Shown here piece after piece: positions 7,071-16,274 of a DNA stretch of 37,176 nt; position 1 is the first letter of the stretch; each line of letters opens with the position of its first letter. The position numbers and the translations under genes are program-made. The notes below the pieces were generated by a model that was not told where the DNA came from, did no database searches, and saw only the letters and a program-made list of their open reading frames with translations. Source of the stretch: Candidatus Poribacteria bacterium. Its GTDB lineage: Bacteria > Poribacteria > WGA-4E > WGA-3G. The stretch spans positions 1-37,176 of the forward strand of contig JAPPII010000109.1 of the NCBI GenBank assembly GCA_028820845.1. The letters are read 5' to 3'.

Positions 7071-8885
7071 CTACTTTAAAATAAGCATTCGCCGTGTCTG
7101 CTGGAAAGATGGCGTTACCAATTGATAGAAATAGACACCACTTGCCACAGGTTCACTCAACGCATTACGTCCATCCCAATAAGCTGCGCGACCTTGATTC
7201 TGGTAAAAGCCTGCCGACTGATAGCCGAGCGAGAGCGTTCGGATGCGTTCACCTGTTGCATTGTAGATGGATAGCGACACCGGACCTGCTTCTGCAAGGC
7301 GATAGGGAATCCATGTCTCAGGGTTGAACGGGTTCGGGTAGTTCTGTAAGAGCAGACTCTGTTTCGGGACACCGATGCCGTCAAGTGTCACATTTAAAAC
7401 AGCATTTGCAAGGTCGGTAGCGTTCACGGTGAAAATAAATTTTTCTGAGACGATATTTCCATGTGTATCGCTCACGGTTAATGCCAAGGTATCCCCCAAC
7501 TCGACGACACTGCGACGATTAAGATCAGCAGTGGCAGCGGCGAAGTAACTATCGCGGACCCGAGTTTCCATCAGGGCACCGGTTCGGAGGTTTCGGACTG
7601 TGACGAGGTATCCGTCAAGGTGCTGCCTACCTTCTAAATACCCACTAACAACGAATGCCCATGCCTGATGGCGGATTACAAGGGGTGCAGCAGCACTCTG
7701 CGTCTGGTACATCCACGCTGTGCCGGTAAAGACAACGTCGCGCGCCTCTGGTAAATTGGCGATATATCCTTTTGCCCCTTCGATTGGAAATCCGTCGTCG
7801 GGTGCATTGGGTGTCCATGCTACAAACTGCTGGGTTGCAGGATCAAGCGTAATGACCGTTGTCGCGTCTATCTTTACTGCAAGTGAACGCGCTGTCATGT
7901 GGACAGTCGGTTTCAACGGTACAGACAACATGTTCAAACCTTTAGAGAGGTGCATAGAGAAAATACTGCCAAAATCTTCTCCGCCAGGTTGTGGTGTCGG
8001 TCTGCCGATGAATCCGAGCCTGCGTCCGTCTGCTAAGTCATAATAGCCGATAATACTTCCATCCTGATTAACATTTCGGACGACCGTGCTAATACTGCCT
8101 GGGAGCCGCACTTCATAGAGGGTGCCATCTGGCAGGAGGATATAGGACCGGAGAATATCATTTACAGCTTTTGCCCTGAAACCGATAACACCGAAATCGG
8201 TAATGGTGTTCACAAATAGGAATTCAAGATTCGGCATTTTTGGAAGGTCAATAGTGGTGAAACTACCGTCGGGGTTACGTATGAACCCATGCGGTATTCC
8301 ATCGGCATCCACGTAGCTGCCGACGACAGCCCCTGCGGCGTTGACGAAGTCCCCATAAGTGTTGACTGCACCAGGGAATGTAATTGTCATATCCCCTGAG
8401 AAGGCATGGGTGACACCGGTTTCATCGACGATGTTACCACTCAGTGCCCCTGTTTCGTCACTAAGCCCGTAGATGTGGGTTTCGGCTGCACCGGGGAAAT
8501 CGTATTGGCGGAGTTCGCCATCTTTCAGGATAACACCGTGGTAAAGTCCATCTATATCTTTGTAGTGTCCGGCTGCTTTTCCAGCGTTGTCGAGTGCATA
8601 GAAAAAGGTGTTGAGGGAACCCGGAAAATCGTATGTAGTGAAAACACCGTCTATCAATGTGAAGCCGATGGTTTTCTTTCCGTCAGGACTCCGGGTGTTC
8701 CCTGCGTAGTCTCCGAAGTCGTTGCTTGCACTCACCTCCAGAAAATCGACGCCTGGGACTTCAATCGTCTCAAAGGTGTAATCTGCAATCGGTGTTTCGG
8801 TGCTAACTTGTGCAACGGTATGACTTATGAAGCAGATAATTAGACATATAGACAAGAAAAATTTCATTTTTATATGGTGATTCAT
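7071..8885 (-). CDS. secreted HAF-repeat protein with FlgD-like C-terminal sorting domain
   Basis: A 604-residue exported protein. The signal peptide spans about residues 1-25 (hydrophobic core, then HTVAQ). Residues 30-300 contain repeated units of about 45 residues with motifs such as TYDFPGS, AAGHY, YHG and PHGF, matching the extracellular HAF repeat, probably a beta-propeller. A middle domain (about 310-400) starts SKGLNMLSVPL and has an all-beta look. The last 90 residues begin NYPNPFNPETWIPY and end in QTRRMLILK. This is the FlgD-Ig-like, type IX-secretion-style C-terminal domain used for export and surface attachment. AAGGA six bases before the ATG fixes the start. It is a paralogue of the larger gene upstream. 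Its cell-surface role is unknown. Confidence 0.85.
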   Translation of the reverse strand: MNHHIKMKFFLSICLIICFISHTVAQVSTETPIADYTFETIEVPGVDFLEVSASNDFGDYAGNTRSPDGKKTIGFTLIDGVFTTYDFPGSLNTFFYALDNAGKAAGHYKDIDGLYHGVILKDGELRQYDFPGAAETHIYGLSDETGALSGNIVDETGVTHAFSGDMTITFPGAVNTYGDFVNAAGAVVGSYVDADGIPHGFIRNPDGSFTTIDLPKMPNLEFLFVNTITDFGVIGFRAKAVNDILRSYILLPDGTLYEVRLPGSISTVVRNVNQDGSIIGYYDLADGRRLGFIGRPTPQPGGEDFGSIFSMHLSKGLNMLSVPLKPTVHMTARSLAVKIDATTVITLDPATQQFVAWTPNAPDDGFPIEGAKGYIANLPEARDVVFTGTAWMYQTQSAAAPLVIRHQAWAFVVSGYLEGRQHLDGYLVTVRNLRTGALMETRVRDSYFAAATADLNRRSVVELGDTLALTVSDTHGNIVSEKFIFTVNATDLANAVLNVTLDGIGVPKQSLLLQNYPNPFNPETWIPYRLAEAGPVSLSIYNATGERIRTLSLGYQSAGFYQNQGRAAYWDGRNALSEPVASGVYFYQLVTPSFQQTRRMLILK

Positions 8886-8956
8886 GGGTTATCCTTTTTA
8901 AACGTGCATTCGGAAACCGTCAATAAACGGTTTTGTTGAAGTGGACTATCCAAACC

Positions 8957-9011
8957 GATACCAAAAGGTATCCTTTATAAATATTATAGCACTTTTCTGT
9001 GGTGTTGCCTA
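8957..9011 (-). promoter_or_regulatory. promoter of the smaller HAF gene with an adjacent palindrome
   Basis: On the minus strand, TAGGCA (9011-9006) and TATAAT (8988-8983) are 17 bases apart. Just downstream, spanning the predicted start of transcription, lies the perfect palindrome GATACC-aaaa-GGTATC (8957-8972), a possible operator or 5' stem. A second stem AAACCGT/ACGGTTT lies at 8914-8933, in the leader. Confidence 0.45.
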
Positions 9012-9104
9012 CTATTTATTTCTAAAGGATAAGCGGGTTGTTGCTTACAGCAAGGGAGGGAATTGGGTCGGTTGGGATTCGTACGTCTTTTTTAGGTTTA
9101 AGGG

Positions 9105-9141
9105 AGTGTCACAGTTACACCGAGAGCATAACTGTGACACT
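9105..9141 (-). terminator. 13-bp perfect hairpin after the larger HAF gene
   Basis: AGTGTCACAGTTA (9105-9117) pairs perfectly with TAACTGTGACACT (9129-9141) around an 11-base loop, 19 bases past the stop codon at 9161. There is no T-run after the stem on either strand, so it may be a 3' stabiliser or protein-binding site rather than a classical terminator. Confidence 0.5.
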
Positions 9142-9160
9142 TGTAAGCTACGGATTGACG

Positions 9161-11857
9161 CTACTTTACAATGACAAGTCGGCGTGTTTGCTGGAACGAG
9201 GGTGTCGTCAACTGGTAAAAATAGATACCACTCGCAACGCGTTCCCCAAGGGTATTGCGTCCATCCCAATACGCAGCACGCTCGCGACTGTTATAGAAAC
9301 CTGCGGATTGAAAACCGAGCGAAAGTGTGCGAACCAATTTACCCGTTGTATCGTAAATGGATACCGATACAGAAGTATCTTCCGCGAGTTGATAGGGAAT
9401 CCACGTCTCCGGGTTAAACGGGTTCGGATAGTTCTGCAACAGGAGATTCTGATGCGGTCTACCAATCTCATCAAGTCTGAGGGACAACACGGCATTTGCG
9501 ATGTTCTCAGGGGTCACTGTAAAACTGAGGGGTTGTGATTCAAAGTTGCCATCGGGACCGATGACGCGCAATTCAACCACGTCTCCAACCTGAACGACGC
9601 TCTGCCGCCTCAGATCGGCAGTTGCCGCAGCGAAGTAATCGCCTTGCACCGCAGCGGTTATGATGCTATTTGTTCTCAGGTTTCGGACGCTTACGGTGTA
9701 GCCGTCAAAAGCGGGTTTCCCTTGCAAGTGTCCGCTGACAACGAATGCCCAGGCTTCCTGTGCTATCTCTGTAGATATAGCAGGTGATGCTGCAGCCGCC
9801 TCGGTTGGATCCGTCCAAGGTGCGCCGACGAAAGCGAAGTTTCGGGTTTCTGGGACATTGACGATGTAGCCTTGTCCACCTTCAATTGGGAAACCGTCAT
9901 TAGGTGCGCCGGGTGTCCATGCGACAAAATGCTGTTTTGCGGCATCAAGCGTGATGATAGTTGTTGCGCCTGTCATGGCGACCAGCGACTTGGCAGTCAT
10001 CGGTTTTGGAGGTGCCAATGGCACAGAAAGCATGTTTAGACCTTTAGAGAGCGTAACGGTGTAGGTGTTGCCAAAATGCGTGCTTACTGCCGCATCAACG
10101 GGTTTTGCGATAAATCCGTGTCTGCGTCCATCGGGTGAGTCGTAGTGTCCAACGACAGAGCCGTCCTGATTGATATTCCACCCTTCCGTGCTAACGCTAC
10201 CCGGAAACAGTAATGGACGCAACCCGTGCTGGAGTGAACCGACAGAAGTGCGCGGGACATCCGCTAAACGTTTGGATCTCCCAACGAGCGTGCCGACATC
10301 GTTGATACCGTGGACAAAAAAGTATTCAAACTGTTCGGCTTGTGGAAGGTCAAGAGATATGAACCTGCCATCTGGGTTATGGACATAAGGATGATATAGA
10401 CCGTCAGCATCTACGTAACTACCTACCATCCGACCGCTCGCGTTTATGAAATCGGCATAAGTTGCTGATGCTTCTGGAAACTCAACTATTTCGTCTCCTG
10501 AAAATCCGCGTCGCACGCCAGAAGCGTCCGTAAAATTACCTGTCAGTGCTCCCGTTGCATCGCTGATACCGTATATCTGCGTTTCGACGGCACCCGGAAA
10601 ATCGTATTGCTGGAACTCACCATTTTCTAAGACGACCCCATGGTAGCGTCCATCGCTATCTTGGTAGTGTCCGGCGGCTTGTCCATCATTACCGAGGGCA
10701 TAAAAGTGAGTTTTCTGTGAGCCCGGGAAATCGTAGGTGGTAAAAACGCCATCAATGAGCGTAAAGGCGACTTCTGTTTCACCATCTGCACTTTTTGTAT
10801 AATCGGCGTAATCTTCAAAGTCAGAACTCGCCGTCACCGCTAAAAAGTCTACACCCGGCACATCAATACTCTCAAACGTATAGTTGAGGTTGTCGGGTGT
10901 CGGAGTGGATTGATCATCAACTTGCGTAGCGGTATCCGTTATGGGTCTGGCAATAAACCCGTGTGTTTTGCCATCCGCTGATTTATAGTTTCCGACGATA
11001 GAGCCGTCCTGATTAATATTATAGCCTTCCGTGCTAACGCTGTCCGGCACCTTAAATCTCTGTAACCCCTTTTGGAATGTGCCGACAAGGGTGCCTGGGA
11101 GATCATCTATCCGTTTGGTTCGGGCAACGACAACCCTTGCATCGTTGATACCGTGGACAAAAAAGTATTCCAGATTCGCGGCTTGTGAAAGGTCGAGAGA
11201 TACAAACCTGCCCGTCGGGGTGCGCACATAAGGTTGATATAGACCGTCAGCATCTACGTAGCTGCCGACCATACCGCCGCTCGAATTCACAAAATCGGCA
11301 TAAGTTTCCGATGCCCCGGGTACCTCAATGATTTCAGCCCCTGAGAATCCACGGCGCACGCCAGAGGCATCTGTGAAATTACCCGTCAGTTTCCCTGTCG
11401 CGTCACTAATACCATAGATCTCCGTCTGGACGGCATCCGGAAAATTGTATTCCCGCAACTCACCATTTTCCAAGACGATCCCGTGGAAAAGACCGTCGCT
11501 ATCTTGGTAATGTCCGGCAGCGTTGCCGTTATTAGCGAGCGCGAAGAAATAAGTGTTCTGTGATCCAGGAAAATCATAGATGGTAAAAACGCCATCAATG
11601 AGGGTAAAGGCGACCTCTTTTTCACCATCGGCACTTTTTGTGTAGCCGGCGTAATCCTCAAAGTCACTACTTGCTGTGAGTGCTAAAAAATCTACACTTG
11701 GAACGTCGATCGTCTCAAATGTGTAGTTGTCACTGGCGGACGCGGTAATAAGTGCACCATCGTCTTGTGCATCGGTGTTCATTAGGAAAAAGAAATTGAA
11801 GCATAGAAACAACGTAAATGTGTAAAACAAAAAGTTGGTTTTTATATGCGTGTGCAT
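9161..11857 (-). CDS. secreted HAF-repeat protein with duplicated repeat domain and FlgD-like C-terminal domain
   Basis: An 898-residue exported protein. I start at the ATG at 11857, preceded by AAGGAG with a seven-base gap. A longer frame from 11923 adds 22 residues without a ribosome site. A signal peptide (about 1-30, FLFYTFTLFLCFNFFFL core) leads into two consecutive copies of a 261-residue HAF-repeat domain (about 45-305 and 326-586), roughly three-quarters identical, joined by a 20-residue Thr/Asp/Pro linker. A middle domain beginning SKGLNMLSVPL follows, then the FlgD-like, type IX-style terminal domain (NYPNPFNPETWIPY to the end). The single-domain paralogue directly downstream shares all parts, so the pair arose by tandem gene duplication and this copy later doubled its propeller region. 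The ligand is unknown. Confidence 0.87.
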   Translation of the reverse strand: MHTHIKTNFLFYTFTLFLCFNFFFLMNTDAQDDGALITASASDNYTFETIDVPSVDFLALTASSDFEDYAGYTKSADGEKEVAFTLIDGVFTIYDFPGSQNTYFFALANNGNAAGHYQDSDGLFHGIVLENGELREYNFPDAVQTEIYGISDATGKLTGNFTDASGVRRGFSGAEIIEVPGASETYADFVNSSGGMVGSYVDADGLYQPYVRTPTGRFVSLDLSQAANLEYFFVHGINDARVVVARTKRIDDLPGTLVGTFQKGLQRFKVPDSVSTEGYNINQDGSIVGNYKSADGKTHGFIARPITDTATQVDDQSTPTPDNLNYTFESIDVPGVDFLAVTASSDFEDYADYTKSADGETEVAFTLIDGVFTTYDFPGSQKTHFYALGNDGQAAGHYQDSDGRYHGVVLENGEFQQYDFPGAVETQIYGISDATGALTGNFTDASGVRRGFSGDEIVEFPEASATYADFINASGRMVGSYVDADGLYHPYVHNPDGRFISLDLPQAEQFEYFFVHGINDVGTLVGRSKRLADVPRTSVGSLQHGLRPLLFPGSVSTEGWNINQDGSVVGHYDSPDGRRHGFIAKPVDAAVSTHFGNTYTVTLSKGLNMLSVPLAPPKPMTAKSLVAMTGATTIITLDAAKQHFVAWTPGAPNDGFPIEGGQGYIVNVPETRNFAFVGAPWTDPTEAAAASPAISTEIAQEAWAFVVSGHLQGKPAFDGYTVSVRNLRTNSIITAAVQGDYFAAATADLRRQSVVQVGDVVELRVIGPDGNFESQPLSFTVTPENIANAVLSLRLDEIGRPHQNLLLQNYPNPFNPETWIPYQLAEDTSVSVSIYDTTGKLVRTLSLGFQSAGFYNSRERAAYWDGRNTLGERVASGIYFYQLTTPSFQQTRRLVIVK

Positions 11858-12101
11858 AACGAAACTCCTTAGTAAAGTTAGTAAAGTATAAAGTTCAAAG
11901 CAAAAAAATAGTATACCAAGCACCCTATCCGAGAGCCATTCAGTTTTCGGTTTCTCACGATTTTCTGCTGAGTGTCGCTGCTGCTACTGGCATACATGTT
12001 TTGGCAATGTCATACAAAGATAGGCTATCTTGGGATATCCAAAAATCCTATAAGAAAGTATGCAACATTTTGGCAAAAAAAGCAAGGGAATTATCATAAA
12101 G

Positions 12102-13103
12102 TTATTCGTCCCATGGCAATGGCACGCCTAAGCGTTCACTAACCTCGCGTGCGGATTCTTGTTCCATTTCACCGTAACGGATACCTTCACGACGATGCTG
12201 TTCGGTCCGCTCTATTTCGATAGCACCCGGTAGTAACGCCTTGTCAGTTCCCGGCATCGGTTCGTAAGTTTCACGGACATCGTGTACCATGCGATCAACT
12301 TCTGCGCGGAACACATCGAACGGAACGACAGATTCAATATCTATAGCAAGTACCATCCCTCCCTGTGGGGGTTTCCATTTTGCGGTGTCTTCGGGTGCGG
12401 TTTGGGTGAAGCCTGTGAGCCCACCACCGAGCAGGTGTGCCACAGCGGTGTAACCGATGCTTTTGAAGAAAGCCGCGGGGATCATCGAGAGCAGCGCATC
12501 GAATTCGGGACCGCGTTGGTAGTCTGCCATAATACAAGTTGCGGCATCTAACACAACCGGCGGCTCATCGCCAGAAGGGATGGCAAAACATATCGGTGGG
12601 TTGCCATAATAGCCAATCTGCGGTTTGGGGTCTCGGTTTCCGGCATTGCCGTGGTTTCGGGATCCCTGTACGGAAAACCCGATACAACCGGCTTCGCTAC
12701 AGATACGTGCGTAGTGTCCGGCTGACCCATAGTGCCCAATATAACGGACGAGTCCCATCCCAATACCAACTTCTTTTGCTTTGGCGATGGCATGTTCGGT
12801 GGCACGCACCATTGGCAGATAACCGAGCGTGCCGTTGCCGTCAAGCACGACGGCGGTTGGTGTCTCATGAATGATGCGGATATTCGGACGCGGATTAAGA
12901 CCTCCGTTTTCAAAGCCTCTGCAATATCTATTAACAGTTCGCGTGCCGTGACTACGGACACCTCGTAAATCAGAGTTGACGAGCAAACGGCTGATGAGTG
13001 CGGCGTGTTCGTGTGTGAGACCCGCTTTCTCGAAACAGACAGTGGAGAAGTTGAGGAGTCGTTCCTCATTGACTAAAACAAAAGTTTCTGGCGGTCTGTT
13101 CAT
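12102..13103 (-). CDS. Ldh2/malate dehydrogenase-family oxidoreductase, copy 2
   Basis: A 333-residue NAD(P)-dependent dehydrogenase of the Ldh2 family (PF02615), which reduces or oxidises 2-hydroxy or 2-keto acids (malate, lactate, ureidoglycolate, sulfolactate, cyclic imino acids). Diagnostic parts are the SDLRGVRSHGTRTV segment carrying the catalytic His, the GYLPMVRA and GHYGSAGHYA stretches, and the YGNPPICFAIPSG nucleotide-site region. The substrate is undetermined. AGGAG six bases before the ATG supports the start. It is a tandem duplicate of the gene 42 bases upstream. The copies differ most at the active-site-proximal segment after LTGFT, so they may have different substrates. Confidence 0.83.
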   Translation of the reverse strand: MNRPPETFVLVNEERLLNFSTVCFEKAGLTHEHAALISRLLVNSDLRGVRSHGTRTVNRYCRGFENGGLNPRPNIRIIHETPTAVVLDGNGTLGYLPMVRATEHAIAKAKEVGIGMGLVRYIGHYGSAGHYARICSEAGCIGFSVQGSRNHGNAGNRDPKPQIGYYGNPPICFAIPSGDEPPVVLDAATCIMADYQRGPEFDALLSMIPAAFFKSIGYTAVAHLLGGGLTGFTQTAPEDTAKWKPPQGGMVLAIDIESVVPFDVFRAEVDRMVHDVRETYEPMPGTDKALLPGAIEIERTEQHRREGIRYGEMEQESAREVSERLGVPLPWDE

Positions 13104-13143
13104 CTCTTTCTCCTGAGTTTGATTTCTTATAAGAGTGCGGAGA

Positions 13144-14148
13144 TTATTCGTCCCATGGCAGTGGTACGCCTAAGCGTTCACTAACCCCGCGTGCGGATTC
13201 CTGTTCCATTTCACCGTAACGGATACCTTCGCGGCGATGTTGTGCTGTGCGTTCTGTCTCAATCGAACCTGGTAGCAGTGCCCTGTCGGTTCCGGGCATT
13301 GGTTCATAAGTTTCGCGGACATCATGCACCATGCGGTCGACCTCGGTGTTGAAAACAGCAGCTGGTACAACGGATTCAATGTCTATAGCGAGGACCATGC
13401 CGCCCATGCGTCCACCGCTCCATTTTGCGGTATCCTCCGGTGGTGGTTCAGTGAAACCCGTCAGCGCGCCACCGAGTAGACTTGCCACGGCGGTGTAGCC
13501 GATACTCTTGAAGAAAGCCGCGGGAATGACGGAAAGCAGTGCATCAAAATCGGGACCGCGTTGGTAGTCTGCCATAATGCAGGTTGCGGCATCCAACACG
13601 ACAGGCGGTTCATCACCAGAAGGGATGGCGAAACATATCGGCGGATTGCCGTAGTAGCCGAGTTGCGGTTTGGGGTCTTGGTTTTCGGCGTTGCCTTGGT
13701 TCTGGTACCCCTGCACCGAAAACCCGATGCAACCGGCTTCGTTACAGATACGCGCATAATGTCCCGCGGAGCCGTAGTGTCCAATATAACGCACCAATCC
13801 CATCCCGATGCCGACCTCTTTCGCTTTGGCGATAGCGTGTTCGGTGGCACGCACCATTGGCAGATAACCGAGTGTACCGTTGCCGTCAAGCACGACAGCC
13901 GTTGGCGTTTCGTGGATGATGCGGATGTTCGGACGCGGATTGAAACTTCCGTTTTCAAACCCGCCACAATATCCATTAACAGTCCGTGTCCCGTGACTAC
14001 GGACACCTCGTAAGTCGGAATTGACGAGTAGGCGACTGATGAGTGCGGCGTGTTCGTGTGTAATGCCTGCTCTCTCAAAGCAGGCGGTGGAGAAGTTGAG
14101 GAGTCGTTCTTCGTCCACGTGAACAAAGGCTTCTGGTGGTCTATTCAT
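13144..14148 (-). CDS. Ldh2/malate dehydrogenase-family oxidoreductase, copy 1
   Basis: A 334-residue paralogue of the next gene, with the same Ldh2-family landmarks (RGVRSHGTRTV, GYLPMVRA, YGNPPICFAIPSG, PLPWDE at the C terminus). I start at the ATG at 14148, where the shared N terminus MNRPPE begins. The frame stays open to 14211, but that extension runs through a palindromic repeat and into the upstream gene. AAGGAG lies 13 bases upstream, farther than usual. It follows a substrate-binding lipoprotein on the same strand, suggesting uptake and oxidation of a small hydroxy acid or amino-acid-like compound; this is inference. Identity with the second copy is clearly over 80 percent by eye. 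Confidence 0.83.
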   Translation of the reverse strand: MNRPPEAFVHVDEERLLNFSTACFERAGITHEHAALISRLLVNSDLRGVRSHGTRTVNGYCGGFENGSFNPRPNIRIIHETPTAVVLDGNGTLGYLPMVRATEHAIAKAKEVGIGMGLVRYIGHYGSAGHYARICNEAGCIGFSVQGYQNQGNAENQDPKPQLGYYGNPPICFAIPSGDEPPVVLDAATCIMADYQRGPDFDALLSVIPAAFFKSIGYTAVASLLGGALTGFTEPPPEDTAKWSGGRMGGMVLAIDIESVVPAAVFNTEVDRMVHDVRETYEPMPGTDRALLPGSIETERTAQHRREGIRYGEMEQESARGVSERLGVPLPWDE

Positions 14149-14175
14149 ATTTTTTCTGCTACTCCTTGCGTTAAC

Positions 14176-14203
14176 GGCACACAGCGTGTGCCTACTACTT
14201 TTA
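14176..14203 (-). repeat. GTAGTAG-hairpin repeat abutting a stop codon
   Basis: On the minus strand the stop TAA of the binding lipoprotein is followed directly by AAGTAGTAG and the palindrome GGCACAC-gct-GTGTGCC (14192-14176). The same arrangement, including its contact with the stop codon, recurs at 28822-28849. Confidence 0.8.
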
Positions 14204-15370
14204 AGGGTCAATCTGCTTATAGAACTGCTTTTTGCCGTTTTTGATAGTGAAAATTACCGCGCTTTTCGTTGGGTGGCGGTTCTCGTCGTAATGTGCGATG
14301 TCAGTTGCCCCGATGTAGTTTTTCGTTGCCGCCAGTTCTTCCCGGATGGCTTCACCTTCAAGACTTCCCGCTCTCTCAATAGCTGCGATGAGAATTTGCG
14401 CTGCATCGTAACTTACGGCGTGTCCCCCGATCAGTAACGCTCCATAAGCTGCCCGGTAGGCTTCCACAAATGCTTTTCCGCTCGGTTTATCGGTTGCGGT
14501 TGAAAAATGTCCACTGAAGAAGCTGCCTTCAATGTCAATTTCTTCATTCATGAGTAGGTCGGGATTGTCCCATGCATCGGCACCGAGGAAAAGGACAGGT
14601 TGCCCTGCTGCATTTTGTAAAGAAAGGACTCTCGCTTGTTTCGCGATAAGTGTGATTTCCTCGGCTAACCCTGAGACAAAAAGTGCGTCGGGCGTGCCTT
14701 CAGCGATCCGTGTGAGTTGCTCGGTAAAATCTGTGGTGTTTTCTTCATAAAACACATTTGCCGCGATCGTGCCACCTGCGTGGGTGAAGTTTGTCCGGAA
14801 GAATTCGGATATGCCCTCCGTATAGACTTCGCCGCTTCTGGTGAGGAGTGCAACAGATGTCAAACCGAGTTCTTCAGCAGCAAACTGTGCCATGACGTTC
14901 CCTTGATAGGCATCCGTGAAGGCTGCCATAAAAACGAAATCACCGGCACTTGTTACGTTTGGATTCGTTGCAGTTGTGGTAACCATAGGCACACCGTGTT
15001 GCTGCGCCACTTCACTTACCGGAATAGCATGTGAAGAACGATTGGGTCCAAGAATCGCGATGATGTCGTCGTCTTGGATCATCGTTGCAGCGACTTGGAC
15101 CGCTGCCTCCGCTTCTATGAGCCCAACTGCGGTTATTAATTCAACAGGCATCCCTAACAGGCCGCCGCGAGCGTTGATTTCGGAGATAGCTATCTCCGCA
15201 CCGTTAGGATATGTCGTGCGGCTCCCTGAGGCGAGGAACCCAATTTTAAGGGTGGTTGACTCGGAGTCAACACCTTTTTCTGGGATAACAACTTGCTGGA
15301 TTTTATCACATCCAATGAGTGTCCATATTAGCACAAACACCACAGCAAGCGTTATAGGTATGTTTTTCAT
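14201..15370 (-). CDS. ABC-type branched-chain amino acid-like substrate-binding lipoprotein
   Basis: A 389-residue periplasmic binding protein of the Leu/Ile/Val type (Peripla_BP_6). The signal peptide ends in a lipobox LIGC with the lipidated Cys at about 21. The mature protein shows family hallmarks: LKIGFLASGSRTTYPNG near the start, ISEINARGGLLGMPVEL, a GPNRSSHAIPVSEVAQQHGVPMV stretch, and SYDAAQILIAAIERAGS near the end. Such proteins deliver amino acids, amides or aromatic acids to an ABC importer, but no permease or ATPase gene is present here, so it is an orphan component. AAGGAA four bases before the ATG supports the start. The Ldh2-type genes follow on the same strand. The gap to the divergent sulfotransferase is 128 bases. 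Confidence 0.85.
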   Translation of the reverse strand: MKNIPITLAVVFVLIWTLIGCDKIQQVVIPEKGVDSESTTLKIGFLASGSRTTYPNGAEIAISEINARGGLLGMPVELITAVGLIEAEAAVQVAATMIQDDDIIAILGPNRSSHAIPVSEVAQQHGVPMVTTTATNPNVTSAGDFVFMAAFTDAYQGNVMAQFAAEELGLTSVALLTRSGEVYTEGISEFFRTNFTHAGGTIAANVFYEENTTDFTEQLTRIAEGTPDALFVSGLAEEITLIAKQARVLSLQNAAGQPVLFLGADAWDNPDLLMNEEIDIEGSFFSGHFSTATDKPSGKAFVEAYRAAYGALLIGGHAVSYDAAQILIAAIERAGSLEGEAIREELAATKNYIGATDIAHYDENRHPTKSAVIFTIKNGKKQFYKQIDP

Positions 15371-15498
15371 CTTTTTCCTTTTTGCTTGTATTATTCAATA
15401 GTTTTTGATAAAGTGATTATGAAGCAAAAAAACTTCTATGTATTATCCTTTAATCGAAGGAAATAAGCAAACAATTTTTTACGTAACATGCAGCAGTT

Positions 15499-16257
15499 AT
15501 GAAAAATTTAATCACAGTTATTGGGCGCGGTCATTCTGGGACGCGCGCCATCTCTCATACATTGTATGCCAGTGGGGTTTTCATGGGGAGTCAACTCAAT
15601 CCATCTGGTGATAAAATTCCGCCGCATGCTATGTATGATGCCTGCCGAGTCATGGCGCAATACGTCAAATGGCAAGGCGGATTGTCGTGGGACTTTGAAC
15701 CGTTGTTTACGATGCCGATTGACCCGGAATTTGAGGGGCTTATCAGGACGTACCTTGCGGATGTCCTTCGGGATCCAGCACTTCACAAGGGCTGGAAGAT
15801 CCCCGAGACTACGCTTGTCTATCCCTGGATAATTCGGATGTTTCCTGAGATAAAATATATCCATTGGATTCGGGATCCGCGGGATTGTATTCGGGGGAGC
15901 CACAAAACAGATGACCTTCGGGACTTTGGGGTCGTATACCCTGAAACCGACGATATCTATGAACGCCGGGCAATTTCGTGGATCTATCAGTATAAGCTCA
16001 TGCAAGCAACCCCGATGCCTGAGAATGTTATCCAGATCCGCTTTGAGGACTTTGTCCTGGATCAGGAGGCAATACTCAAAAAACTTGAGGCATTTTTGGG
16101 TATCCCATTAGGTCGGATCATTGTCCGACCAGATGCAGTTGCGCGTTGGAAAAAAGATTTTTTGGCATTAGAACCAGGGGGCTCGTTACCACATTACGAA
16201 TTTGAGTTTCTTCAGAAAGCGATTGTCGAAAACGGTTATCCTTTAACAACAACATGA
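15499..16257 (+). CDS. sulfotransferase family protein
   Basis: A 252-residue protein with the two PAPS-binding elements of sulfotransferases: the 5'-phosphosulfate loop GRGHSGTR at 9-16 and the 3'-phosphate element WIRDPRDCIRGS at about 123-134. A later RFEDF motif is also typical. It should transfer sulfate from PAPS to a sugar, lipid or small molecule; the acceptor is unknown. No membrane segment is seen, so a cytoplasmic site is likely. No clear ribosome site precedes the ATG. The stop overlaps the first bases of the next frame (ATGA at 16254-16257), though that gene probably starts at 16275. With the oxidoreductase and HAD hydrolase it forms a three-gene plus-strand run. Confidence 0.78.
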   Translation: MKNLITVIGRGHSGTRAISHTLYASGVFMGSQLNPSGDKIPPHAMYDACRVMAQYVKWQGGLSWDFEPLFTMPIDPEFEGLIRTYLADVLRDPALHKGWKIPETTLVYPWIIRMFPEIKYIHWIRDPRDCIRGSHKTDDLRDFGVVYPETDDIYERRAISWIYQYKLMQATPMPENVIQIRFEDFVLDQEAILKKLEAFLGIPLGRIIVRPDAVARWKKDFLALEPGGSLPHYEFEFLQKAIVENGYPLTTT

Positions 16258-16274
16258 CAAAGAAAGGAATTATT

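Noticed and set aside
9038-9538. 166-residue plus-strand open frame
   Set aside because: It lies mostly antisense to the C-terminal sorting domain of the larger HAF gene and has no ribosome site or family motif.
13461-14126. 221-residue minus-strand open frame
   Set aside because: It is a shifted frame of the Ldh2-type gene; a similar shadow occurs in the paralogue at 12548-13069, as expected from shared DNA.
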